Below are positions 48,537 through 61,146 of a stretch of 64,000 nt of DNA, piece by piece. Where the stretch lies: assembly GCA_963281155.1 (NCBI GenBank), contig CAUJLY010000004.1, positions 3,410,001 through 3,474,000 on the forward strand, given 5' to 3'. A program made the position numbers and the translations under genes. The stretch comes from Rhabditophanes sp. KR3021 (lineage: Eukaryota; Nematoda; Chromadorea; Rhabditida; Alloionematidae). Below the pieces are notes generated by a model. That model did no database searches. It saw nothing but the letters and a program-made list of their open reading frames with translations, and was not told the DNA's origin. Numbering within the stretch: position 1 is the stretch's first letter; each line of letters opens with the position of its first letter.

Positions 48537-49342
48537 TCTATAGAACTTATTAAATGGTAATATTAAGAAGATATAAGAATAAACTTAGACTTTAATAATC
48601 ATTAATGTCGGATTATCAGGATACAAGTATTTATATATGTGTAAATTGAACGAACTAGACTTTCCTTTGAATCGTCGATCACTCATGTAGTCAACTATTT
48701 AAAGGAGGTACATATTATAAAATTACACAAATTTTTTCTTTTAATTATGTAGACTAGTAAAGTGTTATGGTTAAAAAATGTTTTACATATATTTAGTTCA
48801 TTCGAATTCTGACACTATTCATGCTTTGTCATTAGTCAATGATCATTCAGATGGAAAAAGTAGATATTACTAACTTTTTTTTATTAATTGCAAGATATTG
48901 AAGTAAGTAAACTTTACAGTTATCCAAATGAAGTTATTTAAAATATAAAGAAATAAGTTGGTATTTAGAATATTTAAAAAATCAAAGTAAGTAGCGTATT
49001 TAAAAAATCGAATTAGTGTATTTAAACAGAATTAAATTAAACTAAGTAGTATATTTAAAATTCGTGCAAAATAAGTCTGTTTAAAATATCCAAATAAGTA
49101 TTTTTGAATCCGAATATAGTAAGTATATGGAAATTTATCCCAAATGTAGTGTAATCAACAGATGTCACTATTATTTCCTGCAAACTGCCAATTTTAAAGA
49201 GATTTATTATTTATTGTAGACACAAAGTGACGTTAATGTTGTGTTCTGAGTGCAGGACAGTTTTTCTAAAATAATAAATAAATTATCAGACCAAAACAAG
49301 TACACATATTATTAAAATTTTATTTATGGGTAAGCATTAAAA
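48537..49342. other. intergenic spacer with degenerate repeats
   Basis: Upstream of the DUF19 gene and downstream of the ARM-repeat gene. No gene seen; contains the repeat at 48890-49130. Confidence 0.5.
48890..49130. repeat. degenerate tandem repeat, about 28-30 bp unit
   Basis: Seven to eight diverged copies of a unit near AAGTAAGTAGTATATTTAAA plus ATCGAA. It is noncoding. Confidence 0.5.
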
Positions 49343-51392
49343 TCATTCATTGAGCATATTTTTTATGTTATTTCTAAAATTATCATTTTTAATCTTTTCT
49401 GTTTTAAATTCCTCTGCCAAATTGTCAAATGAAATTGTCTTCCTTTGCAGCGAATCCTTCTGATCCATTAATAACAACTTAATTTTACCTAATTCTTCAT
49501 TCAGGAGTTGATTTTCGTTCAAATACTTCTGAATAATTATCTGGTTTCCATTTATTTGATCTTGATAGCCCTTTTCAGATAAATTTACTTTCGCACATGG
49601 ATCATTAGACAAATCCTTCCGCTTTTTCATGGACTCGTAAATATAATTTGCGACCGTTTTGAAAATGTAATTTGGAGACACTTTGTTGATGTACAAAGAT
49701 TCTGCGATTAAGTTTTCACTGTTGCTCAAAATACCAGTAGCTATCATCATTGGTAATGTTTCTTCATGACAAATTCGGTCAAACACGTTTTTATATTGTG
49801 ATGATGTAGTTGAAAGCTTCCCTACCAACTCGATAAGAGTATAAATCATTGATATCATTTCAATAGTATTGTCGTCTAAAACTTCTCCGAATTTGAGGCA
49901 ATTTTTTATTTTTACCGCAAAGATTGAATTGATATAGAAGATTCCCATGATCTTTTGCATTGTAAGGTTGTTTTCTATTGTTCCTTCATAATGTTTATCT
50001 TTCAAACATTGTTTCAACAAAATTAGTACGAGTGCATTTCTCCTATACACCAACTTCAGTGGGATTTCACTAATAATGTGAGTATCTTCAAACAAAATAA
50101 AGATAAATTCAATAAAATTATCCTTAGACTTATTGCTGGCATATTCATAATTTTTGGAAATCGCATGACCCGTAATTACTGATAAAAGTTTCAATGCTAT
50201 AAAATGTATGTCAGGAGAAATGTATATTGAATCTCTTTCAAATGCATATCCCGTAATCATTTTTAAGGGTGTTGTCTTTAGCAGTTTAACCTTACTTTTG
50301 AGGGTCTCATCAACCATCCAATTGTAAATTCCATCTTTACACGTAGGATTTTCAGTAAAAGTTAGAATTGCCTTTAAAAATAATTTCAAGGCATTTGGTT
50401 TTCGTTTGACCGAATATGTATAATCAAACATATTCTTAATAAATTCTTTAAAGTCTTTTCTTTTAACCCAAATTTCTCCTGTATCGGTAAGAGTTGTGTC
50501 TACTTTAAACATGATGTATCTACTGAACCCAAAAAGCATATCTATGATAAACAACTCACTTTCTAGTTTGATCAAATTAAAAATTCCATCGAGTAGAGAT
50601 ACCATTTTTTCAACTGAAGAAAGAGTCTTCCTTGTCTGTACATCATTTTTTACACAAAATTGGAAAAAACCTGCCAGCAGGGACGGACTTTCTGAAGATT
50701 GTTCCAGCAGTTCATTCTTGATATTATCGAATTCTTCCTAAAACAAATATTTAAATTAATCACGTTACAACTTGCGTTTTCTAAGAAGTATACAGGTATA
50801 CTTGGGTTGTAGTTTGAAATGTTGTGTAAGATGCAAGCAGCTAGAGATTGTAACTCCTTAAAATTCTTGTTTGTAATCAACTCTTTGATTTTGTCCAAAC
50901 ATTCAAAAAGGACTTTATCATTTGACAATTTGAATTCATCAACTGTCAAAAAAGCAATTGATTGCAATAAGGCAATGAATCCTTCTCCAACATTTTCTAC
51001 TCTTTGAAGTACTAGGAATAATTCCGTTACTATGTCATGATTTTTAGACAACTCCGACGCTAAATCATAGTTGTCTTGAATGCATGTGAAGAAAGTTGGT
51101 AAATACACATTTAAAAGTTGAGAGGAGTTTTTGCAAAATGAATGTTTTGAAAATATAGCTTGAAATAAAGCAGCAATTTTTAAATTTGATTCCCATAAAT
51201 GTTTGTATGTGATTTTAGATTCAGAAACATTGGTTGCAAGTTCCTAAACATTTAAACTTTAGATTACCAGTATAATAATACCTTTAAGTGTGTTTCAAAG
51301 AATCCAAGATCATTAAAATCACCTGAATGTAAATACTCATTCAGATAAGTTGTGACTTCCGAAATACATTTGTTTATATTGAAAGAAGGCAT
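49343..51392 (-). CDS. helical-repeat protein with C-terminal coiled coil (possibly CIP2A-like)
   Basis: Exons 51392-51282, 51243-50764 and 50737-49343 give 661 aa. About 600 residues are all-helical with leucine patterns of ARM/HEAT repeats (GEGFIALLQSIAFLTVDEF; LQSLAACILHNISNYNP). The last 75 residues form a short coiled coil (NENQLLNEELGKIKLLLM). ARM repeats then a coiled coil is the CIP2A layout, and the segment LPMMIATGILSNSENLIAES resembles the region before the coiled coil of human CIP2A, an inhibitor of PP2A. The coiled coil here is far shorter than in vertebrates, so this is a tentative structural guess. It is divergently transcribed from TTI1 with 359 bp between ATGs. Confidence 0.7.
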
Positions 51393-51751
51393 ATTACCTA
51401 ACTTGCTAATGATCAAAAATGACTTATTCTAACAAGAATACCACACAACTTTGTATACCTTTTGGACCAAAGTATATTGCTAAATGTCATTCAATTTTTT
51501 AATAACATAACTTCTTGTCGATTTCCATTACATAATATGCATTTAATTCATTAAATTGCGCCGTACTTCTAAATGCATAAATATTTTAATTTGACATTCT
51601 TAATAATATTAATCGCTTAGGAGAATATTCAAAACGTATAAGTTTCATGCAAGTATTATCTTTAAATTTATCATTTCAGGTATTCTTTTTTCTAAACCAA
51701 TTTCGGTTAATCTTCACAAAAACATCCTTTTAATCACCTATCTGTGCTATA
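51393..51751. promoter_or_regulatory. divergent promoter interval (ARM-repeat gene / TTI1)
   Basis: 359 bp between two ATGs in opposite directions. No motif was recognised; it presumably carries both promoters. Confidence 0.4.
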
Positions 51752-54182
51752 ATGAGTAATGAATCAAATATTTACGAACAAGTACGAGGGGTGATAATTA
51801 AAATTTCTGCTACGTTATCTGCATATATGGACAAACATGGTACAACTGTTATGCCTATTTGTAGTACTTTTTCAGAGATAGTGGATATGTTAATAGCTGG
51901 TATACAATCTGAAAAGTGGATTTTCGAATTTTTTCAAGCAGAAATAACTCAAATTAGGATTGTAGTAATGTTGCTAAACGAGTTAATCAGGAATATTAAA
52001 CGTTCAGACGATGAAAGGTTAGTATTTTATAGATTTACATTATTTTTTTTTTAATTTTAGGGAATTAGCATCAAGTATCATTTCGCGATTAGTAACAAAT
52101 CTCCCATTTGAAACTGCAAGATTCCTGGTAACTGGAATGGTACCTGGTATGATCTCAACATATACGAAAGTTTGTGCCGACGAAGGACATAAATGTAGGA
52201 GACAATTTATAATTAATAATTTGAAAACAATCGGAGTATTATTTGATATAATAGGCCCAACTTTAGATCAAAAGGAAGAACCAAGCGTTCTAAATGTGTT
52301 GACGAGTCTGAATTCAACATTGCTAAGATCTCATCATGATGGAGTTCGCTATAATGTCCTATTGTTGAACATGAAAATTGGTACTATTTTCGGGTTAAGG
52401 TATCAATCAATCAAAACTCCAATCTTTTTTGTAGCTGCGTATCTTGATAGTGATCCAGATGAAGAAACAAAAATAATAGCAAAGCAAGTTCTGCAACGCA
52501 TACAGTTAACTGATCCAATTGTATTTACAACTCTGACCACTGATGTTGTACATAATTACTTAACTGCGATTGGAATGCCAGAATATGTTTCAAACGAAGT
52601 TGAGAAACATTTGGCAATGATATTGTCTTGTCTCACATATTTTGATCCACGTCAGCTAGAAAATATTGCTATTTATTCGAGAATATTCATTGAACGTTTA
52701 GCAGTTGCATTAGCTGTAAATATCAAAAATGTCACTGTTCTCAATGAAGATTATTCTGATATCAAAAATTGTGCCGATTTCTTTAGAAAAATTCCCTTTG
52801 TCTACGTTAGTAACTATGAAGTGATTCTTAAAATTGGACAAGAACTAAATAGATTAGAAGATGTAGTCAAATTTTTCAATGGTATGTTGTCTACATTGAA
52901 GAATACCATAGATATAGCGTCTCAAATGGGCTATTTAATTGTTTGCCTTGCCGTTCTTATTCCAATGGAGCAAAAAGATGAGCACGACTTTAATTCTATG
53001 GCTAGTTCCTTCAAACAATTTTCAATGAAACAGTTAAACATCTATGAACCAAGATACCACAAATTAAACAAGCATAATGCTGTCCGATCAAAGGTTGAAT
53101 CTAATTCGAACGAATCATTCTACGTCTGCCTGCTGCATGTTTTGAATTGTCAATTCATCTTGAAAATCAAATCAAAGCAGGTCCAGTCTGACTTGCTTGT
53201 TGATACATTGTACAGTGCAGTATCATACACATCGGCTGCTAATGGATCCATACGACAAACTACAGACGCTGTTTTCAATGACTACATGCAATTAGGATTA
53301 GAAGAGTGTGTCTCACATCTTACATATAAATGTTCCTCTGCACTTGGTGATTTGAATAGTCGACAATACGCCGTAGATGTTTTGACCACTCTGGTAAAAA
53401 AAGTGTCATGTGGAAGGAATCTTTACAATATCTACCAACAAACAAAATATTTAATGAAAAATTTGATCTATGTAATTGATTTTGGCTCAAAGGATGAAAC
53501 TTTAAACACTTTACAGACATTTTATCATTATATCAAAGCTTGTATTGCATGGTTTCCAGATTTAAGTGTTGAGACGGTGATAGAAGGGGAAGGAGATCAA
53601 AATATTCCTGATCCTATTATCACTGTTCATGAAATACTGAAAAGAGTAAAGAATTATATCGTATCTGATTCGCTGGCTATTGAAATAATGTGCTATGATA
53701 TTGTCAAAGAAGGTCTAATCTTTATGAATAATTTTACTTCGCAATCACTACCTATGATCCATCAATGCTACCAGGGGCCGTGCCAGAAACTATCATATAT
53801 TAGAAAGTATTACAATGAGGCAGAAGTTGATCCCACATTCTTCTTGGCAGCAACAAAAGCGATAGAACTAATGACACTGATGACAAAGCTATCCAAAGAT
53901 TTTATGTATCACAAAGTACTACAAGCTTTTGGCGAAGATGTTATTCCGCTTATCAGAAGATCTTCTATTAGTACCAAGAACGCTCACGCGCATAACTTAT
54001 TAACTCAGAAGTTTATCTTCCAAAAAACAGTGCTAATTAACATTCCACTACTTCAAAAATATTTAAATATTATTGATTTAAAGGATGACGCACTATTTAA
54101 AAAGTTCAAATACATTCAACGTACCTACTTGGATGACCCTTCTCAGCCATCTGTTTTAACTGATCTTGCCCAATTATGTTAA
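51752..54182 (+). CDS. TTI1: TELO2-interacting protein 1
   Basis: Exons 51752-52017 and 52061-54182 (43-bp intron) encode 795 aa. The protein is helical throughout, as expected for HEAT repeats. The C-terminal third has the TTI1 pattern: FFLAATKAIELMTLMTKLSK, DFMYHKVLQAFGEDVIPLIRR, then NAHAHNLLTQKFIFQKTVL and a final LLQKYLNII helix. TTI1 forms the TTT complex with TELO2 and TTI2, which with HSP90 stabilises PIKK kinases (mTOR, ATM, ATR, SMG1). The family is about 1,090 aa in humans; the nematode form is shorter, mainly in the N-terminal and middle region. The riboflavin kinase ATG lies 134 bp downstream, so they may share an operon. Confidence 0.85.
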
Positions 54183-54316
54183 TAACGTTTTGTCCTTTTA
54201 ATAATTAAATTGCTCATATTATATTTGTACGTTTTATAAAAATGATCTCCTCGCGACTTTGTTTTTAAATATGTCTGATAATTATTTTAGATTTGTATAA
54301 TTTTAGTAATCTTTCA

Positions 54317-54832
54317 ATGACTAAGCATCCAACATTGCCTCTATATTTCAGAGGCAAAGTTGTGCATGGCTATGGTAGAGGCGGAAAACAATTAAATTGT
54401 CCAACAGCTAATTTGGATCATAATGTTGTCGAGCTGCTTCCGAAAGATCTTGAGACCGGGGTTTATTGTGGGTTAGCAAAGGTAAACGACGGAGAAATGT
54501 ATCCAATGGTAATGTCCCTTGGTTTCAACCCTCACTTTCAAAATCAAGAGAGGACTCTGGTAAGCCAATACTGTGTTTACTTACGTATGCTTATTTGTGC
54601 ATTCTAGGAAGTTCATATTTTACACACGTTCGACACAGATTTTTACAATGCTGAATTAAGTGGCGTAGCATTAAACTTCATAAGACCAATGTGGTCATTT
54701 AAATCTTTAGATGAGCTTATAGAAGCAATTGAAGCTGACAAAACTTTTGCTAAAAAATACTTAGTAGGATTAGATGTTTCATCGTACCTAACGAATCCAT
54801 ATTTTTCAAACGATTCAAATGATACCAAGTAG
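54317..54832 (+). CDS. RFK: riboflavin kinase
   Basis: Exons 54317-54559 and 54608-54832 (48-bp intron) encode 155 aa, exactly the usual length of the eukaryotic single-domain enzyme. The start is the ATG giving MTKHPTLPLYFRGKVVHG. The RFK signature RGGKQLNCPTANLD carries the PTAN motif that binds ATP phosphates and magnesium. GVYCGLAKV, MVMSLGFNPHF and the EVHILHTFDTDFY motif with its catalytic glutamate follow; the intron falls just before that glutamate. It makes FMN from riboflavin and ATP in the cytosol. It follows TTI1 closely on the same strand, and AATAAA motifs lie near 54895. Confidence 0.97.
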
Positions 54833-54957
54833 TGTACAATATAACAAATATGCAACTTTCACACTTTTATATAATCAAATATATCTGTTCAAACAATAAA
54901 TATATAATAAAATACTTCGCTTAAACAATAATTGTGTCTCTTTAAAATTACAAATAA

Positions 54958-57105
54958 TCAAATATTTATTTCTTCATCGGAGGGGCAGCATAATAAGAGA
55001 TTATAAAAGCAGTTCTTATTCCAGAAAGTCATTGGCTTCCATCCACACCAACCTTTGCTTATTATCTTTTTGATGTCTTCTTCTCCAGTATAGTGTGGAT
55101 CCAAAACTAACAATTGACAGTCGCCATTACCGGAGGTAATATCATAATTAATGCCAAGAATTGTATGTGCTAACTGGTTCCCTGAATTTTAGGTGGATAT
55201 TAGGAATTGTTGTATTATTTTAATTTAAGTTTTGAGCAATTTTTGTTAAGTACATTTATGGTGACACAAATTATAATAAATTGTTTGTATTACTGCTAAC
55301 TTTAAAAGTTGGATCTTAAGTGATCATTCTGCAACTAAGATACATTTAATTTTGTCTCGTGCTAATAATGTCAAATTTGTTCTCTCTAAAAAATAAAAAA
55401 TATGGAAGTATCCAAACGACATCATAAAATGAAAGTGGTTCTAAGTGTAAACGATTGTGGCTAAGACGAATATAACTAACAAAAAGTTGTCTGAAAATGT
55501 AGAGTAAATTCTGAGTTTGTGAAAAACGTAGACTACGGTAAATGCATTCTTCCTGAGGATGTGTATATGCTTGCGCTAAAAACGAGACCCTTAGTGGCTT
55601 AGTTATATATTTTAATATTTTTGTTTATTATCCCCGATAAATTACCTCCAATCATGACAGGTGCGCCGCCACTTTTAAAATGATGAATCAAAGGTCTTGC
55701 AACTTCGTACATTTCACTGCCACTGCTAATTGACAGAATTTTGGATTGGATACCAAGCATAGAATCTATGCAGTAAGAAATTTCTGTAGAACCAATCCAT
55801 TGGCTTGAACCTACAAATTTGGCATCTTTGTCTCCGATTTCAAATAAACATTTTTGCATTTCTTTGTGCGTTGGAACAGCTTTATCAGTGTATCCTTGAT
55901 ATAAGAGCCATGACCAAATAGTTTGAAAAGACCTGTAAGCGCAGCCCCATCCAGCATCGTTAAAATTGTCTTGCATATAATGATGATATCCATATTTGCC
56001 AGAAATAATAGCTGACTCACCTTTGGGTACATCTAAGCGAAATAAGATTAATAAAGCAACGTTGAAACGTACAAGTCAATGTTTCGTGAGGGTTCAATAG
56101 AACATTCGCAAATTTAATTACTGATCCTAGGGATTGAGATGAGCGGAAGACAGGAGCACTTAGCGGCAAATTAAACATATTATGTAAGAATTTGCGCCAT
56201 TCAATCTGTTTTTCCTCTCTTTCATTTTCACAAACCAAAATATTAACATAAACTTGGGTCGATGGTAAGACAAATGTCATACATTTTAATTTGGAAAAGG
56301 AATTATTCTTTTGGAAAATATAGGCTGCTTGAGTTAGGATTCGTTTGATTGCTTCAACAAAGTGTGTGTAAGCAATTGAATCAGTGTCTGTTGTATTAAA
56401 AGGGACAAAAATAGACACTGTTGTTGCCAGTTTTGATATGTTGAAAGTATTAACTTCTTCTTTAATTAAAGGGACATATGGAACTTCATCTGAATTTGTG
56501 GATTGCAAGTTTAGGTGGCATTCAAATACAACAGAATTATTTTTGATATTTCCTAATCCATTCTGACTAACATATGTACTTAAAGAATTACCACAGGAGT
56601 CTTTGTCAATTAGCAGTTCTGAATTGATATTGACAAAAACAAGCTTGTCTAAATTTTCTTGAATGCGTTTAATTTCCTTATCTAAATCATTGACAGTACT
56701 TTCCAAATTCATCCCATATTTCAAGTGAATGCCACAAGTCTTTTTATCTTCATATACAGAGGTAATTTTAGTGTCTTCAATATTTAAAAAAGTATTGTTC
56801 TTGATATTGTAAAGAGAACAATCAGGGATAATAAATACTGATTCTTTGGAAATATTTAAATCTTTCAGTAATTGAACATCACATCGAATATTGTCTTTCA
56901 AGGATCCAATGGCAATCAAAGAAATGTCAGAAGTAAATGTTGTATTTAAAAATTCCAATTGTTTGACTATTCCTGACTTGGTTGCAAATATGGCATTAGT
57001 AACCAATTGTCTGTCTTTTAGTCCATAACACAGAACAAAGTCAGAATTAGCTGAGTCTATATTTTGGAATACTTTTGAATAATCGCAATGTAACTTTTGA
57101 ATCAT
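54958..57105 (-). CDS. UFSP2: UFM1-specific protease 2
   Basis: Exons 57105-56073, 56032-55646 and 55181-54958 join in phase to 547 aa. The start is the ATG of [13 protein letters not shown]. The C-terminal half is the C78 peptidase: [22 protein letters not shown] has the catalytic cysteine, SSQWIGSTE follows, and [10 protein letters not shown] plus GWCGWK bear the catalytic Asp and His. The N-terminal half is the substrate-targeting domain typical of UFSP2 and absent from UFSP1. It matures UFM1 and removes it from substrates at the ER. In C. elegans the ortholog ODR-8 is known to affect odorant-receptor trafficking. The second intron is 464 bp, with no ORF of note. The gene converges with RFK, 125 bp apart. 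Confidence 0.95.
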
Positions 57106-57468
57106 TTTAGACAAATAAAAGTGCTCAAAATAAAATGAAAACGATTGTGTGATTGGAATGCGGCCGCAACTTCATTTACTTAACATGACAGATCATTGGG
57201 ATTAAAATGTTCAATACAGTTGTATTTTAAATGGATGCTAGTGATAAATATTATATTTACGTGGTATCAAAGGAAAAAATAAAATATAATTTTTAAAAAG
57301 TGTGCATAATTTTATTCTACTTCACAAAAAATAAAAAGCAAATTAATTATCAATAGTGAAGACTAGTAATTATCTTTAGTAAACGCAATAATTACCAGTA
57401 CCAAAAAGAAATGAATTATCATAATTAAAGAGAAATAATTATTAGTATTGATAATAAAATAATGACTA

Positions 57469-57976
57469 TTATTTTAGCAGTGCATTGTTGAGGGTCTTGG
57501 CATTAGTTTTTTGTTTCATTTTGTAATTTTGACAAATTTTAGTAACTTCAGTTTTTATCTGCAAAAATGCATTAAACACGTTAGTATCAAAGTTACCTCT
57601 TTGATATTTTTTCTTGACTTTACATGACTATGTATGCAATCAAAATTAACAATTGTGGCAATTGAAAATCACCATTATTTTTAACCAAGTTCTCAGCACA
57701 GTCCTACTAATCCATGGCATCGTGATGCTTGAAGAAAGGTTGTCATATTATAAAATGCATATACATTTAGCGTCTAAGGCATATTCAGGGTCAATTTTAC
57801 TTTGCTTACTTTTTCCGTGTATCATTTCCAAAAATTCATTTTATTGAATTACAAAAGCCCTCGCCTACAGACAGATCACATGAAATCTCATCCGACTCAT
57901 CACTTGGTCGGTCGTTTTCTGAGGCTTTAGCAGCCTTTTGCTTGGATTTGCTATGAAAAGTAGGCAATTTCATCAT
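57469..57976 (-). CDS. possible small multi-exon gene, structure unresolved
   Basis: Several reverse-strand segments look coding. An ATG at 57976 opens a basic then acidic stretch (KLPTFHSKSKQKAAKAS; DRPSDESDEISCDLS). Near 57825-57763 there is HGKSKQSKIDPEYALDAK. An exon ending 57598 (HVKSRKNIKE) joins in phase through a GTAACT...TTTTTGCAG intron to a last exon (57558-57469, IKTEVTKICQNYKMKQKTNA, ending NALLK). I could not join all parts in one frame, so some exons may be wrong or the gene may be broken. No family was recognised. Confidence 0.35.
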
Positions 57977-59093
57977 CAAAAAGTGTGTAAAAAGTGAATT
58001 TGTCCAATTTATCAAAGCTATATAATTGTATAATTTAAATAAGTCACTCAAATGTGCTATTTAAATTCTTACAAATTATGCTACGTTCTATTGATGTTCA
58101 AAATGAGGCAAAAGTTATATGCCAATGTTTTCAATATGAGGAAGTATTTATAAGGTTTTGTGATCAACCTTATTATTTTATAGTTTAAAAAAAATGAACT
58201 TTTCAATATGATAGGTCACAAACTTCATGTAACATGTATATCATACCTTTTCAAAGTTATATTAATGCACTTATTTACTAAATTGTCATTCGCATAAAGA
58301 ATGAGCTTTAAAGCTATTATTTGGATATGATGAGGGGCTTCAAAAATTTAGTTAAATATTCCCATTAACAGGAAATGATTGCGTAGACTTATTTAATAAT
58401 GTGTTGTTTGAACATGAAGAAACACATTAATTGTAAATTGACTCATTTACATTGCCATGAAGTGAAACTAATTTTTCTTATAATCAGCGTTTAAAAATCA
58501 TGAAACAAAGGATTCTTTTTATTAATAAATATACCTAACTTTTTAAGAAACGTACATATTTGTACTTAGATAGGTTTTCTCATACTTTTTGAAATTTATA
58601 ACAAAGACTTTACTAAATTAATTAATCATAAATAAGCAATTCGAAAACGTAGTCACTTATAATATTAACAAGACTTGTTGATTCCATAAGATACCCCTTA
58701 TTTCAAAAGACTTTATTATTATTTTCACTCCAACGTTTCCGATTTCCAAATTTATTTTTATCACAGCCACATTTCCTTTTGAACTATTTTTATGACAAAT
58801 AATGGCATTCGTGCATAATCTAATAATTTTAACAAAGAACAATAAAATTGTTACCACTTGATGTATTCACATTTTATTATTTCCTCTCATTATTACTCTT
58901 TAAATTAAATTACCTGGTCGAGGAACTAATACATATTATTTACAGTAAAAAAACTTGAAGTTATCAATAAGATTTTGGACCATATCGCAGTAACATAGTT
59001 CGTCACGTATAAAAGAAAGCACTAAGAAAATCAAAGTTTGGCAGTTTTATATTAATTTTACCTATTTTCTACGTATTAAACTTAGTATCTGAA
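57977..59093. other. intergenic spacer
   Basis: AT-rich; no gene, RNA or repeat recognised. It includes the upstream region of chemoreceptor C. Confidence 0.5.
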
Positions 59094-60077
59094 ATGGCGT
59101 CTTTGTATTTGTACATTTTATTACCAATTGATATCATTGGTGTTATTTTCTCCATCTTGATGATCATTTTTATTTTTAGCAGATTGATAACTAAAGATCC
59201 TGAATTCAACAAACCTTTTTATTCTCTTTTCTTACTCAATTCAATACTAGAACTTATGTTTCTGGGGATAGAATATTTTATTGTACGACTTCCGTTATAC
59301 TCAATTATTCCGGAAGTTTATATTCGTTTATCAAACTTCGACATATCTGGTTTCTGGTATTCCCTATCAATTTATTTGCCTTCAACTATTGCAATCGGAC
59401 AATTAACAATGGCTATTTTCAAATTGCTAATGATCAGGTTTCCAGCTCTGTACAGAAATGTTGTCAATTTAAAGGGATGCATTTTCTTTATTGCTTTTCA
59501 AATGTTGTATCCTTCATATCTTATTGTGAGATGTTCAGCGACTTCGATAGGTATTTATATTGGGGAAGATAATTTAACTGTCTTTGTTCAATTAAGTGAT
59601 TACGATTTAAATTATCAAGTTATTGGAATCGCGGCATTTTCAGGATTGTTTATTGCAGTTTGTTCTACAATAGTTGCGGTATATAGCGTATATCTACTTA
59701 GGATGTTATCAAAAAACATATCTTTAAGATCTTCACATAAAAAAGAAATTCCACTATTATTATACGCAATAATGCAAATTTTTTCCCAATTGCTGTTAAC
59801 GTCTCTAGGAATTCTTCAATACATAGCTGGAATTTTCGCTCTGGATCAATTTAATTCTATACTACTTTGTATATATCCATTTGCAGAAAATATTTTTTGC
59901 TTGTCTTCACCAATTTTGATTTTTTTCATAAGTTTAACAGTGCGCCAAAGATTCCTTATATTTTATTTTCAAAAATGCTTTGTCTTCAATAAAATTCAAA
60001 TAATCAAAGCGTCTGTGGCTCCAACTCGCAATCAACAACAGACAAATTCAAGCAAAGGAAGACACACTTTAACATAA
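59094..60077 (+). CDS. 7TM chemoreceptor C (Srg/Srv superfamily)
   Basis: A single exon of 327 aa starting at an ATG. Seven hydrophobic helices are clear. Markers shared with receptor D are FYSLFLLNSILEL after TM1, EYFIVRLPL in TM2, GQLTMAIFKLLMIRFP at the end of TM3 (the family position often followed by a basic residue), SVYLLRM in TM5, and IYPFAENIFCLSSPILI in TM7. The tail is short and ends RHTLT. It belongs to the nematode chemoreceptor families, more distantly related to receptors A and B at 37.7-40.9 kb. Presumed location is the cilium of a sensory neuron. Confidence 0.85.
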   Translation: MASLYLYILLPIDIIGVIFSILMIIFIFSRLITKDPEFNKPFYSLFLLNSILELMFLGIEYFIVRLPLYSIIPEVYIRLSNFDISGFWYSLSIYLPSTIAIGQLTMAIFKLLMIRFPALYRNVVNLKGCIFFIAFQMLYPSYLIVRCSATSIGIYIGEDNLTVFVQLSDYDLNYQVIGIAAFSGLFIAVCSTIVAVYSVYLLRMLSKNISLRSSHKKEIPLLLYAIMQIFSQLLLTSLGILQYIAGIFALDQFNSILLCIYPFAENIFCLSSPILIFFISLTVRQRFLIFYFQKCFVFNKIQIIKASVAPTRNQQQTNSSKGRHTLT

Positions 60078-61146
60078 TTACCACTACTAATTTCGAATAT
60101 TTCCTTCCATGCTTATTAATTTCAACAAATTTTTCGAAAAATGCTTTAAATTGGATAAAACTTAAATTTTTTATAAATGTACAATTGTACTCGTTTTTAG
60201 TTCCTATTTTAGCAGGAAATGGAAATATCCGAAATAATTATAACGTCTATTTTCAGTTAATTGGAAACGTTGCTTTAATAAATAATATTTTCCATCCCGA
60301 TATTTATCATTAAAGTCAGTTATCCACGTTACATTGTTGTGCGTGTTGCAAATAGATAACGTTGGGACTCCACATCCAATAACAAATCACCAACAGTAGA
60401 TCATCACCTTGTTACTACCTTCGTTAAGACGTAAATTAGGATAGACCTCAAATATAGGTTCTCATTAAGAGTAAGCTATTGCTGTTAATTATCATCCCAT
60501 GATATTGTATCACCTTTTAGGTGGGCACTCTTATACGAATTTGTGTAAACAAGCTTATTGTTACTGTGTAAAGTAAAGTGTGTATGCGCGTTTATGACGA
60601 ATAAGGAACTTTTCATATGTATGAAATTATACATAAATAAAAGTTATCGTGTGATCCCAATTAGCAGAATACAAAGATCCAAAGATTATTTCATTTCCAT
60701 CTTTTCAAAACTGATATACTCCAAAGTAGTACGTCAAAAATTTTTTTATAAAGTGAAAGCGCAAATTTATTAATTTGAGAATTAGGAGTATATCTTGAGA
60801 TTTGTTTACGTTGTGCACTATCATAAGCATTCTTGATTAGTCACTAAATTTGCCTGATTGTTTGAGCTTTTTCGGATAAAATTTAGACTTATTAATCTGT
60901 GATAGCACATGCCATTTGGTAACAAATATTATAATTTTTGACTAAGTCTTAATTAATAAGCATTGAAATCAAAAAGCATATCTCCGAATATTGACCATAC
61001 ATGGCAAGAAGGAAAAAGGCGTGAATAGAAGCCATCAAAGGGCTCTACTTGTCATAGGTGTAAACAATCTTCATAGAAAATTGTTTTCAGCTAACTAAAG
61101 ATAAAATACTTCAATTGTTCTTCCAGAAATTTGTTTATTACTTATC
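60078..61146. other. intergenic spacer
   Basis: Between chemoreceptors C and D. No gene or repeat recognised; it holds the promoter of receptor D. Confidence 0.5.

Noticed and set aside
60558..60773. 71-codon frame between chemoreceptors C and D
   Set aside because: Cysteine- and lysine-rich AT-driven sequence with no receptor motif and no splice partner.
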